Source of the DNA: Mycobacterium palustre
Lineage (GTDB): Bacteria > Actinomycetota > Actinomycetes > Mycobacteriales > Mycobacteriaceae
Direction of reading: 5' to 3'
NCBI RefSeq assembly: GCF_002101785.1
Contig: NZ_LQPJ01000121.1
Location: 1 to 64,000 of the forward strand
DNA: 64,000 bases
Part shown: positions 17,762 through 24,450 of the stretch, piece after piece
How positions within the stretch are numbered: position 1 is the stretch's first letter
How the letters are laid out: the number at the start of each line of letters is the position of its first letter
Made by a program: the position numbers and the translations under genes
Notes under the pieces: generated by a model
Database searches by the model: none
Seen by the model: only the letters and a program-made list of their open reading frames with translations
What the model was told of the DNA's origin: nothing

Positions 17762-18267
17762 CCCGAGTCTTCATCGGCGGCTGGGCCGGCGAACGGGTTC
17801 GCTTCGTCCGGGTCGCGGTCGTCGTCTCTCCTGCTGACATTGCGCTCACCAGCCGGCGTCAACCCGAAGTCGTTCGCGTACTGCCGCAGCCGCGTCTCCG
17901 CCTGCTCGACGATCGCCACCGCCGGGTTCTTCGTGAACCACACCGACTCGGTGCCGTCCTTCTTCACCGAGGTGTTCCGCACCACCAGGCCGTTCTTGCG
18001 GATCTCCCGGTTCGCGGCCACCAGCCGCGACCAAACCTCGCAGTAGGCCGCGAGCGTGGCGCGATCTTGGGCCTTTACCAGGTCCAGCTGCACAAGCCCA
18101 GGCGCCACGCGCCGCCACTCAGCTTTCGCTTCCCGGGTCAGCCACGTCGGCGGGTTCGGCGCCTGCCGCTTGAACGCCGGCGGCGTCGGAACCGGGCGCC
18201 CCGCGCTGTCCTTACCGTCACCGCGGCCGTTGAGCAGAAGCAACGTCCGCGGCTGCTGAGCAGGCAT
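17758..18267 (-). CDS. Terminase small subunit, P27 family
   Basis: A 169-residue protein from ATG 18267. PPTWLTREAKAEWRRVAPGL, then AQDRATLAAYCEVWSRLVAANREI, and later FTKNPAVAIVEQAETRLRQYANDFGLTP are hallmark segments of P27/Terminase_4 small subunits, which recognise the packaging start site. The C-terminus is acidic. The gene follows a ~300-bp region with strong inverted repeats and an HNH gene, as in cos phages. Confidence 0.88.
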   Translation of the reverse strand: MPAQQPRTLLLLNGRGDGKDSAGRPVPTPPAFKRQAPNPPTWLTREAKAEWRRVAPGLVQLDLVKAQDRATLAAYCEVWSRLVAANREIRKNGLVVRNTSVKKDGTESVWFTKNPAVAIVEQAETRLRQYANDFGLTPAGERNVSRRDDDRDPDEANPFAGPAADEDSG

Positions 18268-18566
18268 CAGACAGCTACCGCCTGGTCGATGACGACGTAC
18301 GGCATCAGCGCGCCCCGGCCCGGAGGGTCGCCCTCCGACCATCCTGGATGGTCCGGAGGGGGACCCTCCTGACCCCCCCAAATGACAACGTTGTGCAGAA
18401 AAATTTTTGACCACGGGCGCGGTCAGCCGGGGAGCGGTGGTCACGATCGCGACCCACCCCCCCTGCCGCCGAGTTTCCGCAGGTCAGAGCGGTTTCACGC
18501 GGGCGGCCGCGCATCCCAAGGGCCAAGGGCGCGAGGGTCCGGATGGTCGGGGTGGTAAGCACTTCG
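18268..18566. other. Intergenic region, probable cos/packaging region
   Basis: No gene is convincing here. The segment holds a large cruciform-like repeat (18322-18369), runs of C (CCCCCCC near 18373 and 18463), and an A/T patch (AGAAAAATTTTT near 18395). Its place between an HNH nuclease gene and the terminase small subunit is where cos sites lie in HK97-like actinophages. The cleavage position cannot be read from one prophage copy. Confidence 0.5.
18322..18369. repeat. Nested inverted repeat near terminase small subunit
   Basis: Outer arms GGAGGGTC (18322-18329) and GACCCTCC (18362-18369) enclose CCTCC/GGAGG and then GACCATCC T GGATGGTC (18337-18353), making a nearly continuous hairpin or cruciform. 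It may be a terminase or nuclease binding structure. Confidence 0.6.
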
Positions 18567-18905
18567 TCACCTCGCTCTCTTCTTACCGCGCAGGGCGTCT
18601 TGGGTCGTCTTCTGCTTGTGATGGGGCGTGCACAGGGACTGCAGGTTGTCCCAGTCATAGCGGGCACCACCCTCAGCCAGGGGCACGATGTGGTCCACTT
18701 GGTCGGCCGGCCGTCGGCAGCGGCCGTTGGGGCTGGTCCATTCGCAAACAGGGTCGGCGGTGAGCTTGTCGCGCCGGAGCTCCTGCATGCGGGCGTCGTC
18801 GCCAGGGTGTGTTGAGCCTTCCCATGCCGGTCGGCAGGGGCAGCGCTGGCCCTTGGGGGTGGGGCTGCCGCATCGTGAGCAGGCTCGGGGTGCTGCGTAG
18901 GGCAC
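18567..18905 (-). CDS. HNH endonuclease
   Basis: A 112-residue protein. Two CxxC-like pairs (CSRCGS and CPCRP) start the protein, and the nuclease core is VDHIVPLAEGG then YDWDNLQSLC and HHKQKT, giving the His-Asn-His triad. HNH proteins encoded beside terminase cooperate with it in cos cleavage in HK97-type phages. The neighbouring small terminase and the inverted repeats fit that role. Confidence 0.88.
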   Translation of the reverse strand: MPYAAPRACSRCGSPTPKGQRCPCRPAWEGSTHPGDDARMQELRRDKLTADPVCEWTSPNGRCRRPADQVDHIVPLAEGGARYDWDNLQSLCTPHHKQKTTQDALRGKKRAR

Positions 18906-18912
18906 AGATCGG

Positions 18913-19059
18913 TCACCACCGTGTGGTCCAGTGTCCTCGGCTGAGCTCGCAGCGGCCGATGCATGCCAGCGAGTGCCAACCGAGAATGCAGGCTCCGCGC
19001 GCGACCCACCAGAGAAGCCACTCGCGCTTTGAGTATCGCCAGATGTCGCGCAATCTCAC
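18913..19059 (-). CDS. Very small Trp/Cys-rich phage protein
   Basis: A 48-residue protein from GTG 19059, whose GTGA overlaps the stop of the preceding gene. The sequence (RYSKREWLLWWVARGACILG) is amphipathic, with five Trp and three Cys. The four-base overlap argues that it is translated by coupling. Function unknown. Confidence 0.55.
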   Translation of the reverse strand: MRLRDIWRYSKREWLLWWVARGACILGWHSLACIGRCELSRGHWTTRW

Positions 19060-19418
19060 GGCGCGTCCTCCACGATCTCGGCGTTGACGATTTCGGTCTC
19101 GCCGGCCGCGCTGCCGACATAGACGTGGCTGGTGTCGTCGGGCGGTGGCATGTCGACGCTGATGGTCCAGCCGGTCGGTCGCGTCTTGAGGTCGACGTCG
19201 AGCGGCTGCAGACGTGGGTCGCGGAGCGCGCCGTTGGCCAGGGCGTTGGCGATCATGGCGAGCATCATGGCCTTGAGGAACGGCGCCGGCTTGGCGTTGG
19301 GGTTGAGCTGGGCGCGGATCGCAGCGGGGATCTGATCGGGCTTCGGGGGCGCCATCCATCCTTCGATGACCTCATCGAAGACCGTTTCGCCGCCGATGAT
19401 GATCTGCATGTGCGTCAT
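19056..19418 (-). CDS. Phage protein of unknown function
   Basis: A 120-residue acidic protein, coupled at both ends by four-base overlaps. It has a central helix (FLKAMMLAMIANALANGAL) and a beta-rich C-terminal part ending in ETEIVNAEIVEDAP. I do not recognise it. It belongs to the block of small genes upstream of the HNH/terminase genes. Confidence 0.6.
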   Translation of the reverse strand: MTHMQIIIGGETVFDEVIEGWMAPPKPDQIPAAIRAQLNPNAKPAPFLKAMMLAMIANALANGALRDPRLQPLDVDLKTRPTGWTISVDMPPPDDTSHVYVGSAAGETEIVNAEIVEDAP

Positions 19419-19555
19419 CGCCCAGTAGCCGCCTTGATGCTGCGGTTGATTTCGGCCAAGGCCTCGCGCGCGCGTTCTTCGCGGTAGTCGCGGTCGAGCC
19501 CGTCGGCGACGCGGCGCAAGAGCAGTGCAGCGACGCGGCGCGTCTGCCGCTTCAC
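19415..19555 (-). CDS. Small basic helical phage protein
   Basis: A 46-residue protein from GTG 19555, linked by GTGA to the upstream stop and by ATGA to the downstream start. The sequence is one Arg-rich helix (RRVAALLLRRVADGLDRDYR). The double coupling is the main evidence. Function unknown. Confidence 0.5.
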   Translation of the reverse strand: MKRQTRRVAALLLRRVADGLDRDYREERAREALAEINRSIKAATGR

Positions 19556-20007
19556 GCTGTCGCCTCCGGTGTATGCGGGCAGCCGGCCGTCAGCTTGCTC
19601 AGCTGCTCGAGGAGGTGCGGCCCGTTGACTGCGGGGTTGTTGACGTCGACGTTGAGCCGGAACAGCCGGTTGTGGCAGACGTTGCAGCTGAATTGCAACG
19701 TCATGCGGCCGCTGGGCGGCGGCTTGCCGGCGGCAGCTTCGCGGAGCTGCTCGAGCTCGGTCTGACGGATGAAGGCCCAGCCGTCTTGCTCGACGCTGTG
19801 CACGATCGCCTCGCCGGTGAGCTGGGCGACATTGGGTCCGGGTAGGCCGGCTTGGGCGGCGAAGTGCTCGGCCTGGGCGCGCGGGATGGTTGTGGCGCGG
19901 AACATCGGCAGCGGCAGCACGACCGGGCCGCTCTTGCCGTCGCCCGGGTGCGTGAGGCCTTCACCGAGGCGGCGGGCGATGAGGTTGGACACGTCCTGGT
20001 TGGGCAT
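19552..20007 (-). CDS. Phage protein with one CxxC motif
   Basis: A 151-residue protein from ATG 20007, with CAGGAGAAC upstream. It opens a small operon (this gene and the following three small genes). The C-terminal half has SCNVCHNRLFRLNVDVNNPAV and a later Cys (AGCPH), which may bind a metal. Function unknown. Confidence 0.6.
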   Translation of the reverse strand: MPNQDVSNLIARRLGEGLTHPGDGKSGPVVLPLPMFRATTIPRAQAEHFAAQAGLPGPNVAQLTGEAIVHSVEQDGWAFIRQTELEQLREAAAGKPPPSGRMTLQFSCNVCHNRLFRLNVDVNNPAVNGPHLLEQLSKLTAGCPHTPEATA

Positions 20008-20052
20008 GCGTCGGCTGTTCTCCTGGGCTGAGGGGAGTGGTGAAATGACGAA

Positions 20053-20082
20053 CGCCGCTCTGCATGGAGGGCAGTAGCGGCG
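20053..20082. terminator. Hairpin in gap between early and pre-terminase genes
   Basis: An eleven-pair stem with one bulged base (20053-20063 with 20071-20082) and seven-base loop. With the next repeat it marks the only gap over 100 bp between the early operon and the late block, so it may end early transcripts. Confidence 0.4.
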
Positions 20083-20117
20083 TGTTCCGGGCGCGCTTGG
20101 TCAGCGGCGCTTTCGTC

Positions 20118-20148
20118 GGCCAAAGTACCACATGCGTGTATTTTGGCC
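20118..20148. repeat. Inverted repeat, possible operator or terminator
   Basis: GGCCAAAGTAC (20118-20128) faces GTATTTTGGCC (20138-20148), eleven pairs with one G-T. It begins two bases before the stop region of the 84-residue membrane protein gene. Confidence 0.4.
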
Positions 20149-20150
20149 GG

Positions 20151-20405
20151 TCAGGGCCTCGGCGTGTCATGGATCGACGACAGTCCCTCTTTGACGCGGA
20201 ATGCTTCAAGCGCAACCATGCTGTCTATGGTTCTCAGCTCGGCGAGCCGGGCGAGACGGTCAAGGTTGTTCTGGTGAATCTGTCGGTAAATCGCGGCTAG
20301 CCGTTGCTCTTCTCGCTGATCTTCGTGGCGGCCGACCGCGATGATGGCCCATAGCATGAGTGCTGCCCAGCAGCCAGTCGCCACGTAGAAAACGGGTGCC
20401 ATCAT
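20151..20405 (-). CDS. Single-span membrane protein with coiled-coil tail
   Basis: An 84-residue protein whose ATG overlaps the HicB-like gene by four bases. One N-terminal membrane helix (residues ~4-23, FYVATGCWAALMLWAIIAV) is followed by a charged helical tail (REEQRLAAIYRQIHQNNLDRL). It is probably anchored facing the cytoplasm. Function unknown. Confidence 0.6.
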   Translation of the reverse strand: MMAPVFYVATGCWAALMLWAIIAVGRHEDQREEQRLAAIYRQIHQNNLDRLARLAELRTIDSMVALEAFRVKEGLSSIHDTPRP

Positions 20406-20674
20406 CTGCTCCTCCCTCGGACCTGATTAAGTACGTCCTGCGTCAGGTGCTCATCGGCGCCGGCGCGGCCCGCTCTGATGTCATCGCGTGCGATGTAGGC
20501 CAGCTCTGATATGCCATCACCGGCGGCGTCGGCCGTGTCCGCGAAGTAGGACAGGGATGGGTATTCCTCGCATGTGCCGATGTATTGCTGGTCCTCGTCG
20601 GACCACTTCACGTGCAGATGATGCGCCTGAGTGCCGAGTCCTGGGGTCGTGTCATTTCCATCTCTAGGTGTCAT
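20402..20674 (-). CDS. HicB-like protein
   Basis: A 90-residue protein with the HicB/UPF0150 partial RNase-H-like fold pattern: VKWSDEDQQYIGTCEEYPSLSYFADTAD followed by a helix. HicB antitoxins pair with HicA toxins, but no HicA-like gene is next to it. In phages such lone HicB-like proteins are common and may bind unrelated partners. It is coupled to the genes on both sides. Confidence 0.6.
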   Translation of the reverse strand: MTPRDGNDTTPGLGTQAHHLHVKWSDEDQQYIGTCEEYPSLSYFADTADAAGDGISELAYIARDDIRAGRAGADEHLTQDVLNQVRGRSR

Positions 20675-21642
20675 CGCGCAGCCGCCGCCTCACGCACGAT
20701 CGCATCGGTGTGCTTGATCGCCGCCGCGTACACCTTGCGCACCTCGGCCAGTCGATACACCGGCTCGTCGTCGTCGCTTAGGCGGTGCAGGCGCACGGCC
20801 CCGCGCGTACCGTCCGGATTATCCGGGCGCTTGTATCCGCGGATCTTCACCCGTTCCTCCTTGCGCCAGCGTGACCACGTGCGCTCCGGAATAGGCGTGC
20901 CCAGCGTGTGCATGATGATCAGGATCTCGGCGCTGGTGAATCGCATTGTGGCAGCGCGGTTTTCAAGGTTGCGCGTCAGGCGCTCGATATTGTGGGTGGT
21001 TTTGCAGGCGCCGCAGGTTACTTCGACGGCCTCGCGCTTGGCGTAGAGCAGCTTGCCGCAGTGGCGGTTGTGCTCGACGTAATGGGTGCACGGCCCGCAG
21101 AAGCGCGGCGTCGGCGGCCGTTCGAGCGTCCGCTCAATCCTGCGCACCAGCGCGTCGATCTCGGACTTCCACTGTCCGGCGGCCTCGTCGCATGCCAGGG
21201 CACCTACATGGGCGGCGAGGAACCGCGCCGCGTCCACGCTGGTCGCCCGCGGCGGCTCGACGCCCCGAGTCTCGCAGATATCGCGCACGATCGTCGACAG
21301 CGTGTTGCGCGCGATGTCGAGGAGCAGGCGGGCCTGCTCCTGGCGGGTGGCCTTTCCCTGTTCGGTATCGGGCTCATACAGCGCGGGCATCTCGTCGCCG
21401 GGCTTTCGATGGCCGCTGCCGCTGCCCATGCGGGTGCGGCGCAGCGCGACGTCGTTGAGATCGGCCAGCAGGCCGGGTGTGCGGCGTTCGATGTGCCAGT
21501 CGCCGCCGGACGCCGTGCGACCCCTCACGGTCACGACGCTCGGGCCTTCCGCGAGAGCCATCAATGCGGCGCGCAGCTCCTGGCTGCATTTGGGGCAGAT
21601 CCACAGCTCCGTCGGAGCCGTGCAGCTCTGGCATTCGACCAT
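20671..21642 (-). CDS. Zinc-ribbon and helix-turn-helix phage protein
   Basis: A 323-residue protein from ATG 21642 (MVECQSCTAPTELWICPKCS). It has an N-terminal CxxC...CxxC ribbon, a central second metal-binding region (RFCGPCTHYVEHNRHCGKLLYA and VTCGACKTTHN, residues ~190-230), and a C-terminal HTH (FTSAEILIIMHTLGTPIPERTWSRWRKEERV). This architecture is widespread in mycobacteriophage early regions and probably regulates phage transcription or replication. The frame is open upstream to 22140 through eroded sequence, so the precise start is uncertain. Confidence 0.65.
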   Translation of the reverse strand: MVECQSCTAPTELWICPKCSQELRAALMALAEGPSVVTVRGRTASGGDWHIERRTPGLLADLNDVALRRTRMGSGSGHRKPGDEMPALYEPDTEQGKATRQEQARLLLDIARNTLSTIVRDICETRGVEPPRATSVDAARFLAAHVGALACDEAAGQWKSEIDALVRRIERTLERPPTPRFCGPCTHYVEHNRHCGKLLYAKREAVEVTCGACKTTHNIERLTRNLENRAATMRFTSAEILIIMHTLGTPIPERTWSRWRKEERVKIRGYKRPDNPDGTRGAVRLHRLSDDDEPVYRLAEVRKVYAAAIKHTDAIVREAAAAR

Positions 21643-22016
21643 GTGTTGACCTGCGTGTTTTCCGGTTTCGCGCACGAAATTGAGGGCCAGCTGATCCCGG
21701 CTAGGGCTTCGACGTGCCGCCGGCGCGCCGGGAAGTGCAGCTGGCCGCCGAGGTGGCGGGCGCCGATTTCGGCGAGCACCAGGGCATCCGCGACATCGTC
21801 GTTGGTGATCAGCTTGGCCCACGGCGCCCATGTGGCCCGGACGGCGGCGAGCACCGCGCGCTTGTCGGCCCTGCCGCTGCCGGTGGCCCATTTCGAGCGG
21901 GTGCCGGGGGTGATGACAGCGATGGGGATTTTCCGCGCCCGCAGCCCCGAATACAGGCCCCACCACAGGCCGGCGCAGTCGTGGGTGTAGGCGTTGGCGT
22001 GCGCGTAGGCCGGGCA
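21561..22016 (-). pseudogene. RuvC-like Holliday junction resolvase, N-terminal half lost
   Basis: This frame reads AYAHANAYTHDCAGLWWGLY, then ITPGTRSKWATGSGRADKR and WAKLITNDDVADALVLAEIG, the second half of actinophage RuvC-type resolvases including the last acidic cluster. The first half, with the first catalytic Asp and the Glu, is absent. Immediately upstream the sequence belongs to another gene in another frame. The stop at 21561 lies inside the zinc-ribbon gene. No ribosome binding site precedes the GTG at 22019. Inactive as a nuclease if translated. Confidence 0.65.
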
Positions 22017-22140
22017 CACCGGCCACGTTGCGTGTCGGGTAGGAGATCAATAGGCAATAGACCTGCTGTGAGCGCGCGCGCATCGCGGTGAACTCGGGGT
22101 CGCTCCATATCCGAGACAGCAACTTGCCGTAGTCCGCCAT
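22013..22140 (-). pseudogene. Front of a phage replication/HTH protein, truncated
   Basis: About 42 codons from ATG 22140 read MADYGKLLSRIWSDPEFTAM, then QQVYCLLISYPTRN. This is a typical opening of actinophage winged-helix replication proteins. After AGV the sequence changes into RuvC in another frame. The frame continues open as Arg/Pro-rich nonsense and then happens to be in register with the zinc-ribbon gene (to 20671). A deletion joining the two ancestral genes near 22015 explains this. Confidence 0.65.
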
Positions 22141-22466
22141 CACTCGCCTTCGCAGACGATCGTGGGCGAGCAGCGCCAGCCGGTGTCGGTTTGGACGAAT
22201 CGTTGGACTCCGGTTCGGCCGCAGATTTCGCGGGCCGGGCCGCACTGGGGCGGCTTCGGCTTCGCCGCGTCGGCATCCGGGGCTTTCCGCGCGAGGAAGG
22301 CGTCGAGGTCGCGGCGGCAGTTCGGGCACAACTCGATGACGGCAGTGGGCGATGGTGCGTCGTGTTGCATGTTGTCGGCGGTGATGTCGCCGAATATCCA
22401 GACGGCTGAGTAGCGCTGTTCGGCGGGGAAGGTGGCCGGGCAGCGGTCGCAGCCAACAAGTTTCAT
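22140..22466 (-). CDS. Zinc-ribbon phage protein
   Basis: A 108-residue protein with CDRCPATF at the start, ELCPNCRRDLDAFL in the middle, and two more Cys (QCGPAREICG and RCSPTIVCEG). The paired CxxC motifs suggest one zinc site with nucleic-acid or scaffold function. It overlaps the preceding gene by four bases. Function unknown. Confidence 0.65.
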   Translation of the reverse strand: MKLVGCDRCPATFPAEQRYSAVWIFGDITADNMQHDAPSPTAVIELCPNCRRDLDAFLARKAPDADAAKPKPPQCGPAREICGRTGVQRFVQTDTGWRCSPTIVCEGE

Positions 22467-22792
22467 CTCAGGACCATCCTCGGTTCGGCGTTCATGCCGT
22501 GGCTCCTAGTGACTCCGCAACCACGCCGACGAGGTCGCGCTGCCGGTGGCGTGACAGCGTTTCCGGCCTGGCGGACCTGCTCGGCTCGGGCGTAGCCGCG
22601 GGCGCGGGGGTTATGGGCGCCGAAGTTCAGCTGCCATTCGCGTCCGCCGCGGAGGGTGATGGAGGCGTACCACGCGGTGTCGTCGAGGGCCTCGAAATGC
22701 ACGGATTCAACGTTGGTGGCGGCGAAGTCGTCGAGGGTGCCGTCCTCATCGAGGCCGATGCGCGGGTTTTCGGGTAATGCGATGGAGGCCAT
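22463..22792 (-). CDS. Chimeric frame: small phage protein joined to methyltransferase tail
   Basis: A 109-residue frame. Residues 1-70 (IGLDEDGTLDDFAATNVESV, then WQLNFGAHNPRARGYA) are a coherent small phage protein of unknown function. Residues ~71-83 are EQVRQAGNAVTPPAA, the terminal motif of cytosine-C5 methyltransferases. Beyond it the true methyltransferase tail (DLVGVVAESLGATA and stop) continues in another frame, as if two bases of a GCGCGC run were lost. Whether the fused protein is made is unknown; its start overlaps the previous gene by one base. Confidence 0.5.
   Translation of the reverse strand: MASIALPENPRIGLDEDGTLDDFAATNVESVHFEALDDTAWYASITLRGGREWQLNFGAHNPRARGYARAEQVRQAGNAVTPPAARPRRRGCGVTRSHGMNAEPRMVLR
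22541..22583. repeat. 43-bp direct repeat, copy 1 (methyltransferase tail)
   Basis: Identical over 43 bases to 24545-24587, same orientation, 2,004 bp apart. It encodes, on the minus strand, EQVRQAGNAVTPPA. Confidence 0.9.
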
Positions 22793-22938
22793 CAGCCGAC
22801 CATGTTCCGGAGCGCGTACTCGTAGTCGTCGATCTCGATGGGCGGGATTTGGCCCTGAGTGGCGTTCTGCCGTTCCGGGCTATCCGGAGACACCGGGTCG
22901 GCGGTGTTCGTTCGTCCGCGGGGTTGCTGGGCGGTCAT
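22792..22938 (-). CDS. Small acidic phage protein
   Basis: A 48-residue protein from ATG 22938, coupled by ATGA at both ends. Disordered and Gln/Pro-rich first half, then IPPIEIDDYEYALRNMVG. Function unknown. Confidence 0.55.
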   Translation of the reverse strand: MTAQQPRGRTNTADPVSPDSPERQNATQGQIPPIEIDDYEYALRNMVG

Positions 22939-23423
22939 GCTGGTTCCCCTTGTGCTTCTCGCTTGGCCGCGAAGAACTCGCGGATCGCCTCCTGGGCGGT
23001 GCGTTTGTCGACGGCGCATTGCAACGCGGTCTCCGCCTTGATCAGCCGCTCGGTCTTGTTCGCAACCGGGCCCATGACGATGCTCGTTGCGACGGCCTGG
23101 ACGTCGCCGGCGGCCTTGATGTCGAGGGTTTGTTGGCGCGCTTCGCGGTCGTGGTCGGCTTCGCGGTCGAGGCGGTCGCGTTTGATGCGCCGCGCGGTTT
23201 CGATGATGTCGCCGACGCTGATGGGCTGCTGTGATGGCCGGTCGTAGAAGGCTTGCACCGCGTCGAGCATGTCGTCGCGTTCGAGGTTGTGTCGGTCGAT
23301 TTGTCGTGCCCAGGCCATGATTCGGGCTTTGTCGGGGTTGGGGACCCGGTGGTCGAGGAGCGAGGCCAGTTGGAGGACTTCGGTGATGTCGGCGATGGCT
23401 TTTGGTGAGGGAAGGGTGGTCAT
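22935..23423 (-). CDS. Phage replication-associated protein (helicase-loader-like position)
   Basis: A 162-residue helical protein overlapping the replication gene by four bases. It starts TTLPSPKAIADITEVLQLAS, has DDMLDAVQAFYDRPSQQPISVGDIIETARRI (a segment shared by many actinobacterial phage proteins following replisome genes), and a charged C-terminus. It may help load replication machinery. The assignment is by position and general resemblance. Confidence 0.55.
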   Translation of the reverse strand: MTTLPSPKAIADITEVLQLASLLDHRVPNPDKARIMAWARQIDRHNLERDDMLDAVQAFYDRPSQQPISVGDIIETARRIKRDRLDREADHDREARQQTLDIKAAGDVQAVATSIVMGPVANKTERLIKAETALQCAVDKRTAQEAIREFFAAKREAQGEPA

Positions 23424-24265
23424 GGCTGGTCTCCGTGGAGTTCGTCAATAAGCTCTTGGCCGAGTTGGCGGTAGCCGATGGCTTTTTCGGTGGCTTTGCC
23501 GGCGCCGTTGTGGGTGGGGTGTCGGGATTTGAGGACTTCGGAGACGAGTGATGGGAGGGCGTTGGGGCCGAGGGCTGGTTTGGTGAGCCAGAGTTCGATG
23601 GCGTGGGCGACGGTTTCGCGGGGTGTGCCGCCGCGGATGAGTTCGGTGGCTTTGACGCGGAGGATGGTTCGGACGGCGTCGGGGTGTTCGTTGGGGACGA
23701 GTTGGCGGACGAGTTCTGCGCCGGGGGTGGCGGCGATGCTGTCGCGCGCGTTGCTTTCTGTAGCTGATTCGGGGAGGTGACCAGAGTTATCTGTTGGGTT
23801 GGGTTGGGTTGGGTTGGGTATATACCCGGGACTTCGCCGTGACTCCTGGCGTGACTCACGGTGGTCGTCACGGTGGTCGTCACGGTGGTCGTCACGGTGG
23901 TTGTCACGGCGTGACTCCTCCTGTGACGCACTGCGTGACTTCTGTTTGCGTTTCCGCGCTAACTCGCGGTCTGCCTCGATCTTTTCCCGGCTGTCCTGTC
24001 GGCCCGGACCCACGAATTCGTGAAACTGGTATCCACGTTCTCCGTCGCGTTCGGCGCCGGGATGCCAGAAGCCGGCGTCGATGAGTTTCTTCGCTTTCGC
24101 GGCGCCTTTTGGCTGCTGTTTCACCCACCATTCGGGGACGAATCCGTCGGTGAGGTAGCGCATGCACCAGGCGCCGGCGCGCACCCACATGCCGAGCGCG
24201 TCGTCGCCCGCGCGGACTGTTTTTGGGTGTCCGTCGAATCCGTCGTCGACACGGAAGTGTGGCAT
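23420..24265 (-). CDS. Phage replication initiator-like protein with two tandem-repeat tracts
   Basis: A 281-residue protein. The N-terminal ~95 residues are a replisome-organiser-like winged helix: MPHFRVDDGFDGHPKTVRAG, ALGMWVRAGAWCMRYLTDGF, EWWVKQ. The middle is a charged low-complexity linker containing three copies of HRDD (from a 12-base DNA repeat) and PNPTQPNPT (from a five-base DNA repeat). The C-terminal ~100 residues form a conserved helical domain (ELVRQLVPNEHPDAVRTILRVKATELIR). It probably recognises the phage origin. The five-base repeat lies inside the coding frame, so unit gain or loss would cut the protein between the two domains. Confidence 0.7.
   Translation of the reverse strand: MPHFRVDDGFDGHPKTVRAGDDALGMWVRAGAWCMRYLTDGFVPEWWVKQQPKGAAKAKKLIDAGFWHPGAERDGERGYQFHEFVGPGRQDSREKIEADRELARKRKQKSRSASQEESRRDNHRDDHRDDHRDDHRESRQESRRSPGYIPNPTQPNPTDNSGHLPESATESNARDSIAATPGAELVRQLVPNEHPDAVRTILRVKATELIRGGTPRETVAHAIELWLTKPALGPNALPSLVSEVLKSRHPTHNGAGKATEKAIGYRQLGQELIDELHGDQP
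23794..23818. repeat. Five tandem TTGGG pentamers inside a coding frame
   Basis: Five perfect copies of TTGGG on the plus strand (CCCAA in the gene). The unit is not a multiple of three, so slippage would shift the frame of the replication protein. Confidence 0.9.
23857..23909. repeat. Four tandem 12-bp repeats in replication gene
   Basis: Unit CACGGTGGTCGT at 23857, 23869, 23881 and 23893 (last copy with one change), then a partial unit. It keeps frame and encodes repeats of HRDD. Confidence 0.9.
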
Positions 24266-24450
24266 CAGGAACGGGTCTCCTGCTGGTCGTAGGCGTCGAT
24301 GCGGTCGAGCTCGTCGAGGACCTGGGTGTCACGTTCGGCGGTCGCAGCGCGGCGCATCTCGGCTCTCGCATGGTCGGCGGCCTCGAGCACTGCCGCCGCC
24401 CCGGAGCGGCGGGCATGTTGCGGAAACAGTTCGGCTGCCCAGTTGGTCAT
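24265..24450 (-). CDS. Small helical phage protein
   Basis: A 61-residue protein from ATG 24450, with AAGGAG five bases upstream; a GTG one codon earlier is too close to it. Mostly one charged helix (AAVLEAADHARAEMRRAATA). Its stop overlaps the ATG of the replication gene. Function unknown. Confidence 0.55.
   Translation of the reverse strand: MTNWAAELFPQHARRSGAAAVLEAADHARAEMRRAATAERDTQVLDELDRIDAYDQQETRS

Noticed and set aside
18913..20148. tRNA gene near the prophage packaging region
   Set aside because: The hairpins seen do not fold into a cloverleaf and lack T-arm sequence.
20402..20674. HicAB toxin-antitoxin system
   Set aside because: Only the HicB-like part is present; no small HicA-type double-stranded-RNA-binding gene adjoins it.
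22140..22329. Extension of the 20671 frame upstream of 22140
   Set aside because: The frame is open but antisense to nothing meaningful; residues are Pro/Arg-rich noise overlapping the zinc-ribbon gene.
23794..23818. TTGGG repeats as telomere-like or G-quadruplex end
   Set aside because: Internal to a coding frame. Simple slippage repeat is the more economical explanation.
23857..23909. Possible CRISPR-like array
   Set aside because: Units are 12 bp, directly tandem with no spacers, and translate in frame inside the replication gene.
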